A stretch of 64,000 bases of DNA from assembly GCF_031755915.1 (NCBI RefSeq), contig NC_083390.1, positions 13,609,001 to 13,673,000 of the forward strand, in the 5' to 3' direction. Below, piece by piece: positions 38,983 to 50,644 of the stretch; position 1 is the stretch's first letter; each line of letters begins with the position of its first letter. This DNA is from Ziziphus jujuba (taxonomy: Eukaryota; Streptophyta; Magnoliopsida; Rosales; Rhamnaceae). The notes below the pieces were generated by a model. It was not told the DNA's origin and ran no database searches. It worked only from the letters and a program-made list of their open reading frames with translations. Made by a program: the position numbers and the translations under genes.

Positions 38983-39536
38983 CGTCAAATGATAAGTAAT
39001 AATTAGATGTCTTTAAAAAAAGGTAATAATTAGATGTATTTAATTTCATATTATAGGGATTTTTTTGACTTAAATATGAATATTGATATTTGGTGAAGCT
39101 ACCTTTTGAAAGAAAATTTAAGTTTCTATCTTCATGCTCATTGAGTGTTTTTTTTTCTTTTTTTCTTTTTTGTTTTTCTTGAATTACCATTAAAAATATA
39201 TATATTTTTTCTTTTAAAAGATTCTTCAAAAAATTAAAATATGTGGTTAAACACTCTTGCTCATTTATTCTAAAGATTTTTTCCTACTTTTGTATTAAAT
39301 AAAACGAAAACTTAAACGGTTAACATAAAATGAAAACTTAATGATTGACAAGTTTTTTACTTTTTATGTTTTTAATAATTTTTGGATGAAGGCTGAAAAA
39401 TAAATTGGGAATAGCTAAGTATGGGAGAAAAATGTGGTACTTAAGTAATTTATTTAATTTTTCCTATATTAGCTAGGTCAATTTTAATTTTATATTTTGA
39501 GAGAATATGGAAAAATATGTTTTTTTTTCTTTTTCC
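38983..39536 (+). repeat. ~850-bp repeat unit, left half of the split copy
   Basis: Matches 16497-17025 in order and orientation. The match stops at the 'cttttt' stretch before the Harbinger end at 39540. The rest of the unit resumes at 56152. Confidence 0.75.
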
Positions 39537-39539
39537 AGT

Positions 39540-39575
39540 GGGGGTATTCAATTAGGAGTTTAATGAATTTAAAAG
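39540..39575 (+). repeat. Left terminal inverted repeat of Harbinger
   Basis: Five G, then 'tattcaattaggag' and 'tttaatgaatttaaaag'. Pairs imperfectly with 56116-56151. Confidence 0.8.
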
Positions 39576-40136
39576 AAATTAATATCTTTAATGGAATTTA
39601 TGGATTTTCTTAGAATTTTATATACGCCACATGGACTTTATTAGAATCCTATATGAAATTTAATGGAGTTTATGGGACTTATATTATAGGCTTTAATAGA
39701 TCTTGATAGAATTATGATGATTGTTTTCTTCATATAACTTATTTTAATATTTTGGTGAAAAATATAATTTATTTGAATAGAACAACTCTACAATAAGCAT
39801 AGTTTTTTTAATTTTTATTTATTTATTTTTATCGTACCATAACCATTGTTGAACATTTATATTGTCATGCAAATTAACAAATATTAACAAATAGGCAAAC
39901 AACATACACATGAATGTCAAATTTGAATAATATCATCCTTGAAATATTAAAAAAAAAAATTATAAATAGAAATAAAAAAAAAAAACACTAACAATATGAA
40001 TTATAATATATTAAAATAAAATTAGATAAATATATTAAATAATCTTGTACCATCTCTATTATTTATTATTATACCCAAAATTTTATTAAAAAAATCATTG
40101 TTTATTACTTTGATTTCTTACGTTTTAGGCATCTAT

Positions 40137-41575
40137 CTACATATTTGAGGCTATTGTATTTCTCCATTCATTAGTATTCTCTCATCGTTGCTCATGACTT
40201 TCAAACAACTCTTCAACATTATTCTCTTCGATTTCTTGTATTAATAATAATGATTGAGATTTTTCATTTGGCTCTATAGGAAACTCATCAGAAAGATATT
40301 CCTTGGAAAGAAAACTATGCAATCCCACACAAGCTAAAACTAGCTTTGATTGTGCCTTAAATGGAAATGGAGGTGTAGGCTTAAAAGCTATGAATATAGA
40401 ATATACTAAATATCCTCTTAATTACATTTTTTAAAGGAGAATGATGGAGATTAAACAATTCAGATGCAGTTTTAGGGTGACAACTTGAATAAGAAAAATC
40501 TTACAAATGGTATCGAACCCTTCATAATGGAGCTAAAAATTGTAACAATTTGGAAATCCATAACCCATTAGAAAATATTTACCTAAATATATAAGGTATT
40601 AATAATTAATTCATAAATATTATTTTTGCAAAAGTTAGTATGAATTAAAACATATATAATAAAAAGATATACACTTTGCAGCACTTTAAGTCCATTCCTC
40701 CTTTATAAAGCATTATTTAACAATTTGGAATCATGAGCCAAACCTTCCCATCCACTAAGCACGTATATGAGCTCCAAATCAAAGTTAAAAGCGGTTATAC
40801 ATTTTGCCAAAAATTTCCATCGTGATTACGATAGCTACTTACAGCACGACCCTTTACTGTTGTTGGTATATGTGTGCCATCAATAGCTCCAATACAATCC
40901 TAAGATAAATAATAAATTTTCTAATTAACATAAAGCATAAGGTGTTAAAATGATAATTATAACACTAATAATAACAAAACTATAATTATAATAATTACTA
41001 TTACTAAAAAAGTAAATATGTAAAATATCCATTACTTATCTTGAAGTAAAGGTAAAATCTTGTATGTTCTGTTATTTTACTTGACACTGTAGGTTTTGAT
41101 TTAATCGTCATATTTGGTACTATTGTGTTCAAAGCCCTCAAAATTTTATTGAAGTTTTGCTTATTGTAAAATGTGATCAATTAAACTTTCCACGAGTCAT
41201 ATGATAGCTAGAATTTTAACGTATGATAAGTAAAAAGGTTATAAGAATTTCTTCAATGCAAATGAGTCTTGTATCTAGCAAATGTGTGTTTTCTCTAATA
41301 ATTTTACATAACTTAAAAAACACTTTAGGATACGTATCGTTTAGTTGTCAAAAATGTTGAGGATCTTCTTTCAATTCTTTATGAATATAATTATATTCCT
41401 TAGTAGTGACTGATCATTGAACCAGTGGATGTTCAATATATTCATCACATATGCTAATCATTAGTGAATTTACTATCTCAAGCATTGCTTGATTTGTCAA
41501 CAATAGTGATTTAATGGTTTCATAAAATTCTTCATATTCTTGTGTATCTCTTTCTCTCACTTCTTCTTGTTCCAT
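40137..41575 (-). pseudogene. HARBI1-type Harbinger transposase, inactivated
   Basis: The minus strand starts MEQEEVRERDTQEYEEF and has the family hallmark DCIGAIDGTHIP (near 40860-40905) holding the first catalytic Asp, then SYRNHDGN, FDLELIYVLSGWEG and AHDSK with the second Asp. The C-terminal region reads KLVLACVGLHSFL..EYLSDEF and NEWRNTIASNM. An intron acceptor (atcttag) sits before DCIGAID. In-frame stops in the N-terminal part, a frameshift after 'NFWQNV' and TAG in place of the final Trp break it. By family knowledge this DDE nuclease cuts the element out together with the Myb-like partner. Confidence 0.85.
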
Positions 41576-41799
41576 TTTCTCTATTTATCTAAAACATAAC
41601 ATCAACTATTAGTGGAAAATATAAAATGCAATAAAAAAATAATAATACCATGAAGGAAAAAAAATAAAACTCTCTAATGAAAAATTCAATTCAGTACAAA
41701 TTGAACAATTTAAACAATAAACAATCTGAGCAAAGGAAAAAATTGACTTAAACAAACTAGTGAGAAAAAATATACCAAAACTAATATCCTATTTCATAA

Positions 41800-42878
41800 A
41801 ATAGTCAATCATGTCCAAATAGCCAAACATATATTTAACACTCATTCCATATTAATCCATTTTTTGAATCAATGCCACTGCTTTATAGCAACCATGATTA
41901 TCTAAATTTGAAGTCTCTTTGACAGCATTTTAAATATCATTCTTCGTCTCTTTTTCACTAATTTTCATTTTCCTTTTCTACATTAGGCTATACATTCCCC
42001 AATTTCAATGGCAATTTTTCCAATTGAATCCAAACAATAAGAAAGTTTTTTCTAAAAGATCAACTCGAGTAGTGTTTTGATCAAATGAACAAGTATTCCC
42101 TTCATATTCGCTTCTAGTTTGTTTTCTTTGAATAGTATTTTCTCATGAGAACTTCTAAATTTGGATCGAGTTTTGACATTGATGATTCATTATGTCCAAG
42201 TGTTTAATATGATGGATCAAGTTGAGTTTACATATATGCCTTGTTATTCTTATCATAAACATAACAATCTATCCTAACATGTGTAATTTCTTCTTGCCCA
42301 TAAATTCTTGCAACGGTATCATATCCTAATCCAATAGATTTTTTTTTTTCCAATGGCAGTTCCATTTCCAATAGCAATTTTTAAATCCTCAAATTCAATA
42401 AAAGTGTCTGTGCTAAGGTGTTTGTGGTTTGGATGAGACTAACAAATATAAAATAAAATAAAAAAACATATAATATTTTGTTAACATAAATAACTACAAA
42501 AAATATATAAGATATAATATAAAATAAATTCTTATGAAAATTTATAATCTCAACTTAAAGTAATTATTCTATATTTTATCTGTGGCAGTGAATCTTCGTA
42601 TGGCTGCATCCCACTCAAAACCATAGTTGAAACACATGACTTGAGAAAGTGTTTGATAATGCGGTTCTAGACCATTTCATGAAACTCTAATACTGAGTAT
42701 AATTTTTCTTACACCCAAGTCCTTCATTAAGTTTAGGAAGCACCTTGCCTTCCACAAGTTTGCTGAATACACTATTATTGTCACACAATCCATAATTACC
42801 AGTATAAACTATTAGTTCCAATAACATATTACTCTCTTGCAAGGTCCATGTATTATATACAGTTTTATTGTTTAGTTG
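41800..42878 (-). pseudogene. Harbinger Myb/SANT-like protein, main part
   Basis: After the first codons (at 53730-53719) the frame continues here: NNKTVYNTWTLQESNMLLEL, then NSVFSKLVEGKVLPKLNEGL and GCKKNYTQY. This is the Myb/SANT-like domain (trihelix type, Myb_DNA-bind_3) of the Harbinger partner protein. Further on are FEWDAAIRRFTATDK-like and YDTVARIYGQEEIT pieces in shifted frames. The gene is cut by the gypsy insertion and also holds stops. The partner protein normally binds the element's ends and brings the transposase to them. Confidence 0.8.
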
Positions 42879-42883
42879 TGAAT

Positions 42884-45800
42884 TGTGATATCCCGTTACA
42901 AAGTACATTGAAATTTTTTTCACGTTAACCGAGGTTGACTGGTTTGACTGCCGTTAACCGAGAAGGGGTAAATTTTGACTTTTTGTTCCGAGTGGAATTT
43001 TGCATTTACCGTGGTACTGTAGCGAAGTACATGCCATCCCGAGTTTGTAAACTAGTAGCATGTCGAAATCGGAGCCACCATTTGAAAGTTATAAGTAAAA
43101 TAAGTTGAGTTCCAGACTATCCGAGGGTGCCAAGTTTGACTTTTTATTTATGTAGAATTTTGATTTGACTCTTGTATGGTTCTAAAGGACTCATCGATAC
43201 GAGTTCATGGATTAGCAGCACGCCTAATTTGGACATTTGATTGAAACGTTATGGACCTACAAAATTTCTCGAATATCGTAATATTTTATTAGTATTTTAA
43301 ACGTGTGTAAACCATGTGCATAGTGTGTGCCATGTGTCACTCTCTCAGTAGTGAATAGTATCACCCACGGGTGGCTTTTATTTGGCCAAAATGCATGAGC
43401 CAAGAGAGAGAGGAGAGAGAGAAAGAGAGAGAGAGAGAGAAGAGAAACCATCACCTGCCACCGCCATTTCAACTCTTTTCCAGCCACCCCTTTCTATAGA
43501 TGCTTGACCACCTTATAGCCCAACCCATTTCCCATTGAACCCTAGAAAGATCACGGCCAGCCGACCACCAACGAGCTCGGATCGAGGCTTTTTCCTGCGG
43601 CGGCACCAATTTCTTCAAACAAAGATTTCTCTCAAATCCGACCTTCGTTTACCTCACTGCCAATCCTAATACGTCACCCGTCCTCCGATCTATCACCCCA
43701 TCAACAATCACGGCCAGTTGCCACTGGATGCGCCACCGGCGGTAATGGTTTCCGGTGACCATGGCAGCTCATCGGGAACCAATTTTCGGCAGGTTCCCAG
43801 TCACACCGCCCACCTTCTTCCACTAATTCCGACCCCCTGAACCCAAATCTGAGGTCGATTTCTTCCAACTCGCACTGGTTTGTGAGATCCAAGGATCCAA
43901 AACTTCAGACTTTTCCGGTGAGATTCCGGCCACCTTGGGTCCGATCTTCGGGAAGTGAGACCTAATATGTGATCCTCGTTCCTTAAGCTTCATTTTGGTA
44001 TATTATTTGCAAATTTTAATTACCGTTGTGTTAGCTTCCCTGGGTACTGTGTGTTAATTATCCGAATAAAATATTAGTTTAACTGGTCTTTCATAATATT
44101 GATATTTTAGGAGCACATGAGGGTCGTGGGACTGATCCTGTGGAGGATCTCGATTGATGCGCGTGCTCAAGGTGAGTGACCTACCTTCAAAAATTATTTT
44201 GGGTTGATAAATTGTATATATCATTTGTGTTGATCATATATAATTGAAAATTTCATATTATGTGTTAAATATTTATCTAAATTCTATTTGGAATTTTTAT
44301 GTTATAATGGGTGAAATAATTAGATGTGATTTGGAAATTATAATTTTTGATATTTAATTAATTACGGATTTAATTTATTTAAATTATTGTGGGAGTAAAT
44401 TGTGGATTAATTATATTTGATAGAATTTTTATATGTGGAACTATGCATCGTGAGTTTTATTGTGATTTTAATTTAATTTTATTGAAATTGATTTCTTTGA
44501 GAAATTGAGGATATATATATTCTTGGAATTATTATACTTAAAAATATTTTATTTAAATACTTGATTATTGATGGAGTTTCAATCACTGGATTTAAGTGAT
44601 TAATCTTTACGGATAATTAAAAGAGAAATGTGAAAATATTATGGGTTGAAAGGTGATGTGAAGCAACGAATTGAAAAGGGAAATTATGTGATTTCAATTT
44701 TTAAAAATATATTGATTTTATGATTTTTAGACGCACTCATACAGTACTAGTGTTCTTTACTGTATTTATATGGATATGATTAGTATGCATGATTAGGCCA
44801 TTGGACTTGAGGGCTGGCAGGATATAATGCACAATGAGCACTAGCTGCCCCCTCCATGGCCAGATGACTGTTGATAGCATTGGCCCGGTGGGATACCACG
44901 GTGATCGGATACAGGTTCTCTCTTACCCTCCCCTTTAGATGGTGCTTTGGGACGCTGAACACCGTCGGACATCACTGGTATATAGTATGGTGCGTCAGGA
45001 TATTTTGACATGATTTCTTAAACAAAAATATGTTTTAAAATCATATTTTTAAAATAGAATGGATTTAATTATGGGCTTATTATTTAATTAATTGGTGTCT
45101 CTCATTATTTTATTTATTGCATGTTAATTGCATTTTATTTATTAATTAGTGTTTCTTGATTATTTCATTGAGTTAATTCTTGGTTAATTAAATTGATTTG
45201 TGCTAGATGCTTCTAGTATGAATTTTTAGCATTTATTTATTTATTTATTGTGACCTTGTGTATCTCATGGTATTCTATCATAAATTCTATTAATTGTTAT
45301 GCAATTATTCCCAAGGTAAAATTTAATTTCGCAATATTTCATTTATTTATTTATGGACTTCTCTTATTTTGGAATATACGAATTATAGGGTTTTGCGAAA
45401 TGTTTTGAATGGGGAACATTTCATACTGAGTGGATTGTGAGTGTTTTGAGTACAAATATTATTTTCAAATATTGTTATTATTATTGTACATTAGAACTGG
45501 GTCACTTACTAAGATGGCTAACATCTCATATTGTTAAATTTCGTTCCCCTAGGCTCATGTTGTAGGCGTTGATTGATCAGGATAAGTTCGACGACGAGAT
45601 CGTTCCCAAGAGGCCGTGAAGTCTTCATTCCTCATTTTGCTATCTTGTAATATTTCTTTCTATCTCGTATTGTAATAACTCTCATACTTAGAATTCTTTT
45701 AATGCTCTATATACTACATTGGACATATTATATAAATTAATTATGCATTAATTTCCTGCTATTTGTTTGAAATGCTGCAAACTGTGGATATAAATTGTAG

Positions 45801-45978
45801 TAAGGTGGAAGGAATAAGGAGGTGTGTTTAGGAGTATGTTTTTTGTGTAGAAAATTTTGTGGTAAATCCAACCCTTAGGGGAGATGCTGCTGGATTTTCC
45901 ATTGGGGTTCTTGTAAGGTTTCCCTAGGATCAGGGCTTATCTAGGGCTCCAGTAAGGAATCTTGGTCAGGTCCTGATA
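42884..45978 (+). repeat. 5' LTR of the Tekay element
   Basis: Contains a GA-rich tract (near 43400-43445), a GC-richer block (43450-43960) and AT-rich 3' half. The right edge is fixed by the primer site. Several small open frames inside are not genes. Confidence 0.92.
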
Positions 45979-45981
45979 GAT

Positions 45982-45993
45982 TGGTATCAGAGC
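45982..45993 (+). other. Primer-binding site of the Tekay element
   Basis: TGGTATCAGAGC, complementary to the 3' end of initiator Met-tRNA, three bases after the 5' LTR. Confidence 0.9.
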
Positions 45994-46029
45994 ATAGGTT
46001 CTTGTATTCCTAAGGGACTGTACATTGCT

Positions 46030-47160
46030 GTGCACCCCATCCGTAAATTTGCTATGATGTGTAGGCGGGGCACACGTTTTACCCGAGAGGGCTCGGCTAA
46101 GAGTTCCGAAAGCAGATTGAGCTTTAGAAATCTCGTATCTCAGTTGACTCGAGCCTTAGGAAGCTCAAGTGGTAGTAACTATACCGTGGACCAAGCCCGA
46201 AGATTGGGAGCTGTGAGCTTTGATGGAACCCAAGGTCCAGCCGTAGCCATGAATTGGTTGTCCAACATGAAAAAGATCTTAGAAGAAGGGATGTAATGCT
46301 TTGACGAGGATATGGTTAAGATCTCTGACTTCATGTTCAAGGGTGGGCAAGGAAGTGGTGGAAGGTGGAGAAGACATGTAGAAGACATACATGGGACCAG
46401 TGTAAGAATGCTTTCACCATAGAGTACTAGCCTTTTGCTTATTGTGAGGCCCAGATATGAGAGTTTGAGGAGCTACGTCAGGGGAGTATAACTGTCTCAG
46501 AGTATGAGCGGAGGTTTTGGGAGTTGTTAGAATTTTGCATGCATTTAATCTCGGATGATAATGCAAAAAAGATAAGATTTATAGATGGATTGACTAAGAA
46601 CATAGCCCTAACTCTTGCCAGATCAGTGCATCCCACTTACCAGTCTGCTCGAGATGCTGAGCTTGAGTTGAAGAGCAGGTCGAGATGCATAGGTCGAGAT
46701 GTAGGTCTTTCGAGGGTTCCTATGTGGGGGCACCTAGTCAGGGAGCATAAAAAAAGGGTCATAGTTCAGGCTCCTCAGGTAGTGGAAAACAGAGCCCGCG
46801 AGGTACCTTTCCGCGGAGAGGTCACCGAGCACCCCAGCTCGCTTGTCACTCTATTAGCGGTGGTGTGAATTCTTATCAGCAGTCCGATCTTGGTCCAAAG
46901 CCACATTGTAAACTCTGCAGTAGACCACATTATGGACCTTGCCAGTGGAGTGGCACATGTTTTCAATGTGGCAAGGCGGGCCACATGAAGAGAGATTGCC
47001 CTTATGGCGATACTGGAGTGTTAAGGGTGAGCCCACTAGCACAACAGGCTAGGATCTACGGGTCAAAGTTCTCGAGGAAGTCAAGCGGTAGGAGGTTCCT
47101 CGAGGTCAGCCCAACAGCCTGCCGGGTTGAGCAGAGGTAGAGGCTAGAGGCCCCAACAAA
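46030..47160 (+). pseudogene. Gag of the Tekay element, broken
   Basis: Pieces read RRLGAVSFDGTQGPAVAMNW, then after a stop a region with SEYERRFWELLEF-like and DDNAKKIRFIDGLTKNIALT text, and a zinc knuckle CFQCGKAGHMKRDCP in which all four CCHC ligands are intact. A second CKLCSRPHYGPC pattern precedes it. Stops at about 46294 and 46866 and frame changes break the protein. Gag packages element RNA into particles. Confidence 0.82.
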
Positions 47161-47174
47161 CAGGCCAGGGTCGA

Positions 47175-50100
47175 GTGTTTGCGATGATACAGCAAGAAGC
47201 CCTCGCTACCACAAAAGTGGTTACAGGTACGCTAAACATTTTTGATAATGATGCACTTGTACTTATAGACCTGGGAGCAACACATTCCTTCATCTCCAAA
47301 GAGTTCATCACTAGAAATTGCATAACTCCCATTCCTTTAAGTTGCTTACTAGGAATTGCCACTCCTGCAGGAGCTCGCCATTATGGCCTAGTCAAATAGT
47401 TAAGGGTTGCATTTTCTGTATCGAAGATCAAGTAATAGAAGCAGACCTAATCTTATTGGACCTAATCTTAGGCATGGATTGGTTGGCAAGGAACTATACC
47501 TCCGTGGATTGTTATAATAAGGAAGTGACGTTCAAAAGATTAGAACTGCCTGAGGTAGTGTTTCGTGGAGAAGTTGGGAGACCTTTACCAAGATTGATTT
47601 CGGCCCTCATCGTTAAAAAGCTACTAAATAAAGGTTATCAAGGTTACTTATCCCATGTGGTGGATACCTAGATGAGTGAGGTTAGCTTGGAAGATGTGGC
47701 TGTCGTGAGTGACTTTCCAGATGTGTTTCTCGATGAGTTACCAGGGTTGCTACCGGAGAGGGAAGTTGACTTCTATATTGAATTGGTTCCGAGCACTGCA
47801 CCTATTTCATTACAATCGTATCGCATGCCTTCAGTGGAGTTAAGAGAATTAAAGATACAATTGCAAGATTTGGTGGATAAGGGATTTATTAGACCAAGTG
47901 TATCACCGTGGGGAGCCCCTGTGTTGTTTGTAAAGAAGAAGGATGGCAGCCTGAGGTTGTGTATCGACTACCGACAACTCAATAAGGTGATCATTCCTAA
48001 TCGCTATCCACTGCCAAGTATAGATGACCTTTTCAATCAACTTCAAGCCTCCAAGGTATTTTCTAAGATTGACTTAAGGTTTGGCTATCACCAATTAAGG
48101 ATCAGGAAATCAAATATTTCTAAGACTGCCTTCAGGACGAGATACGGGCACTATGAATTCTTAGTGATGTCATTCGAGCTTACCAATGCCCCAACAGCTT
48201 TCATGGATTTGATGAATCGGGTGTTTCGTTCGTACTTGGACCGTTTCATCATCGTGTTCATAGATGACATTTTGATCTATTCTAGGAGCCAAGAGGAGCA
48301 TGTGAAGCATTTGAAGAGAGTGCTCCAAACTCTAAAACAGCATCGACTTTATGCTAAATTTGACAAGTGTGAGTTTTGGTTAAATCAAGTGGGTTTCTTG
48401 GACACATTGTGTCGGCCGAGGGTATTTATGTGGATCCTGAGAAGGTGAAGGCAGTGTTGAATTAGGAGCGCCCTACTACTGTGAGGGAAGTACAAAGTTT
48501 TCTTGGCTTACTGGGATACTACTGTCGTTTTATAGAATGGTTTTCGAGAATTGGCAAATCACTTCACAACTTCATTCAAAAGAATATTGAATTTAGATGG
48601 ACAGATAGGAGTGAGCAGAGTTTTTAGGAATTGAAGTAAAGGTTAACATCTACACCTATCTTAACTTTACCTAATGGGAATGAGGGTTATGAAGTCTATT
48701 CGATGCATCCCATCAAGGTTTGGGTTGCCTTCTAATGCAGAATCAAAGGGTGGTAGTGTATGCCTCATGGCAATTGAAGCAGCACGAGCAAAACTACCCT
48801 ACACATGACTTAGAGTTAGCGGTGGTAGTCTTTGCTCTAAAGAAGTGGAGGCATTACGTGTATGGGGCCACGTGCCAAATTTACACCGGCCACAAGAGCC
48901 TCAAGTATATTTTCACTCAGAAGGAATTAAATATGAGGCAAAGGAGATGGATGGAGTTGTTGAAGGATTATGAATATGTGATTGATTATCACCTGAGCAA
49001 GGCAAATGTAATAATGGATGCTTTGAGTAGGAAGGCTACCAGATCCCTTGCCTACATCCAAGCCATCCAACTACTTCTTATGGTGGAGTTGAAGAAAATG
49101 GGGGTGTTAATGCATATGCATCCTTCCAGAGTCCGTATGGCTAGTTTTCAAGTGCAACTAGTATTAGTGGATCGTATATTGGAGACTCAAATGGAAGACC
49201 CTAAGTTGAGAACAATTAAGAGCAAGGTATAAAAAGGTTTTGACCCGGAGTTTTCCATAAGGAGGGATGGAGCCCTCGTGTATAAAGGAAGACTTTGCAT
49301 TCCTGATATTCCAGAACTCAAATGGGAGATCCTAGAGGAGGCCCACAATTTGATATATGCAATGCACCCTGGGAGTACCAAGATGGGTTGGACACTCATT
49401 AAGTACTATTGGTGGATTGGTATGAAAAGGAAAGTAGCATATTTCGTATCAAAATGCTTAATTTGTCAACAAGTGAAGGCAGAAAGACAGAAGCTTGTAG
49501 GGCTACTCCAACCCTTACCTATTTCCGTATGGAAGTGGGAAAAACTCAATATGGATTTTGTGTTCAAGCTTCCCCCTACACCTAGGAGATACGATGGCAT
49601 TTGGGTGATCATTGATCGTCTTACCAAGTTGGCACACTTTTTATCAGTGCGAGAGCGTTTCTCACCCAAGAAATTGGCCCAGTTGTTTGTACAATGTATT
49701 GTGAGTCTTCATGGAGTATCGATTGCCATCGTATCTGATCCATGTTTTACTTCACGATTATGATGGAAGTTGGCAAATGCGTTAGGATAAGGCTTAATTA
49801 CAGTACCACTTTCCATCCGCAAACGGATGGGCAAGCGGAGCGTACTATTCAGACCTTAGAAGATATGCTAAGATCTTGCGTTATGCAATTTTGTGGAAGT
49901 TGGGATGAACAACTACCGCTGATAGAATTTGTTTATAATAATAACCACCAAGTGAGGATCGAGATCTCCCCGTATGAGGCTTTATAAGGGAGGCAATGTC
50001 GGACACCATTGTGCTGGAGTGAAGTAGGAGAAGAAAGACTCCTTGCGGTGAATAATGCAATTGGGTCTGAATATTTACGGATGACCTTAGATAAGGTGAG

Positions 50101-50600
50101 GATCCTAGAATGGTTGAAGGCTACCCAAGATAGACAGAAAAGGTATGCCGATATGCATAGGAAGGATTTGGAATTTGAAGTTGGAGATTGGGTATTCTTA
50201 AAGTTGTGGCCATGGAAAGGAGTAGTACGCCTTGGTCGATGAGGTAGGTTAAGTCCTCGTTATGTTGGGCCTTATGAGATTACAGAGAGGATTGGCCCCT
50301 GTGGCATATAGATTAGTATTACCTGAAGAGTTAGCATGGGTGCACAACGTGTTTCATGTTTCAATGCTACGGATATACATCGCCAACCCATCGCATTTGT
50401 TCGAGATGCTAGACATTGAATTGAGGGAAGACCTATCCTACGTAGAGCAACCAGTTCAGATCCTAGATCGTGAAGAGCGAGTATTTCGCAATAAGACCAT
50501 CCCCTTAGTAAAGGTCTTATGACGAAATCATCTAGTTGAGGAAGCGACATGGGAACTCGAGGCGCAGATGTGTGACCAGTACCCCTATCTGTGTCAGTGA
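47175..50600 (+). pseudogene. Pol of the Tekay element (PR-RT-RH-INT-chromodomain), broken
   Basis: Protease: ALVLIDLGATHSFIS, where the usual DSGA is DLGA. RT (47672-48400): [35 protein letters not shown] and the catalytic [10 protein letters not shown] are intact; a frameshift follows at NQVGFLDT. RNase [21 protein letters not shown]. Integrase: zinc-finger end CLICQQVKAERQ, MDFVFKLPPTPRRYDGIWVI, then HPQTDGQAERTIQTLEDMLR. The end has the Tekay-like chromodomain LDREERVFRNKTIPLVKVL, a TGA where Trp is expected, then HLVEEATWELE. About ten stops or frameshifts split it, so there is no functional polyprotein. Confidence 0.88.
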
Positions 50601-50629
50601 CATGTGAAATTTTGAGGATGAAATATTTT

Positions 50630-50644
50630 GTAAAGGGAAAATGA
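50630..50644 (+). other. Polypurine tract of the Tekay element
   Basis: GTAAAGGGAAAATGA directly precedes the 3' LTR start. Slightly decayed by a T. Confidence 0.7.

Noticed and set aside
42687..42923. Open frame of 78 residues starting with MKKISMYFV
   Set aside because: Its first ~13 codons are gypsy LTR sequence read in reverse; the true start of this Myb/SANT frame is at 53730.
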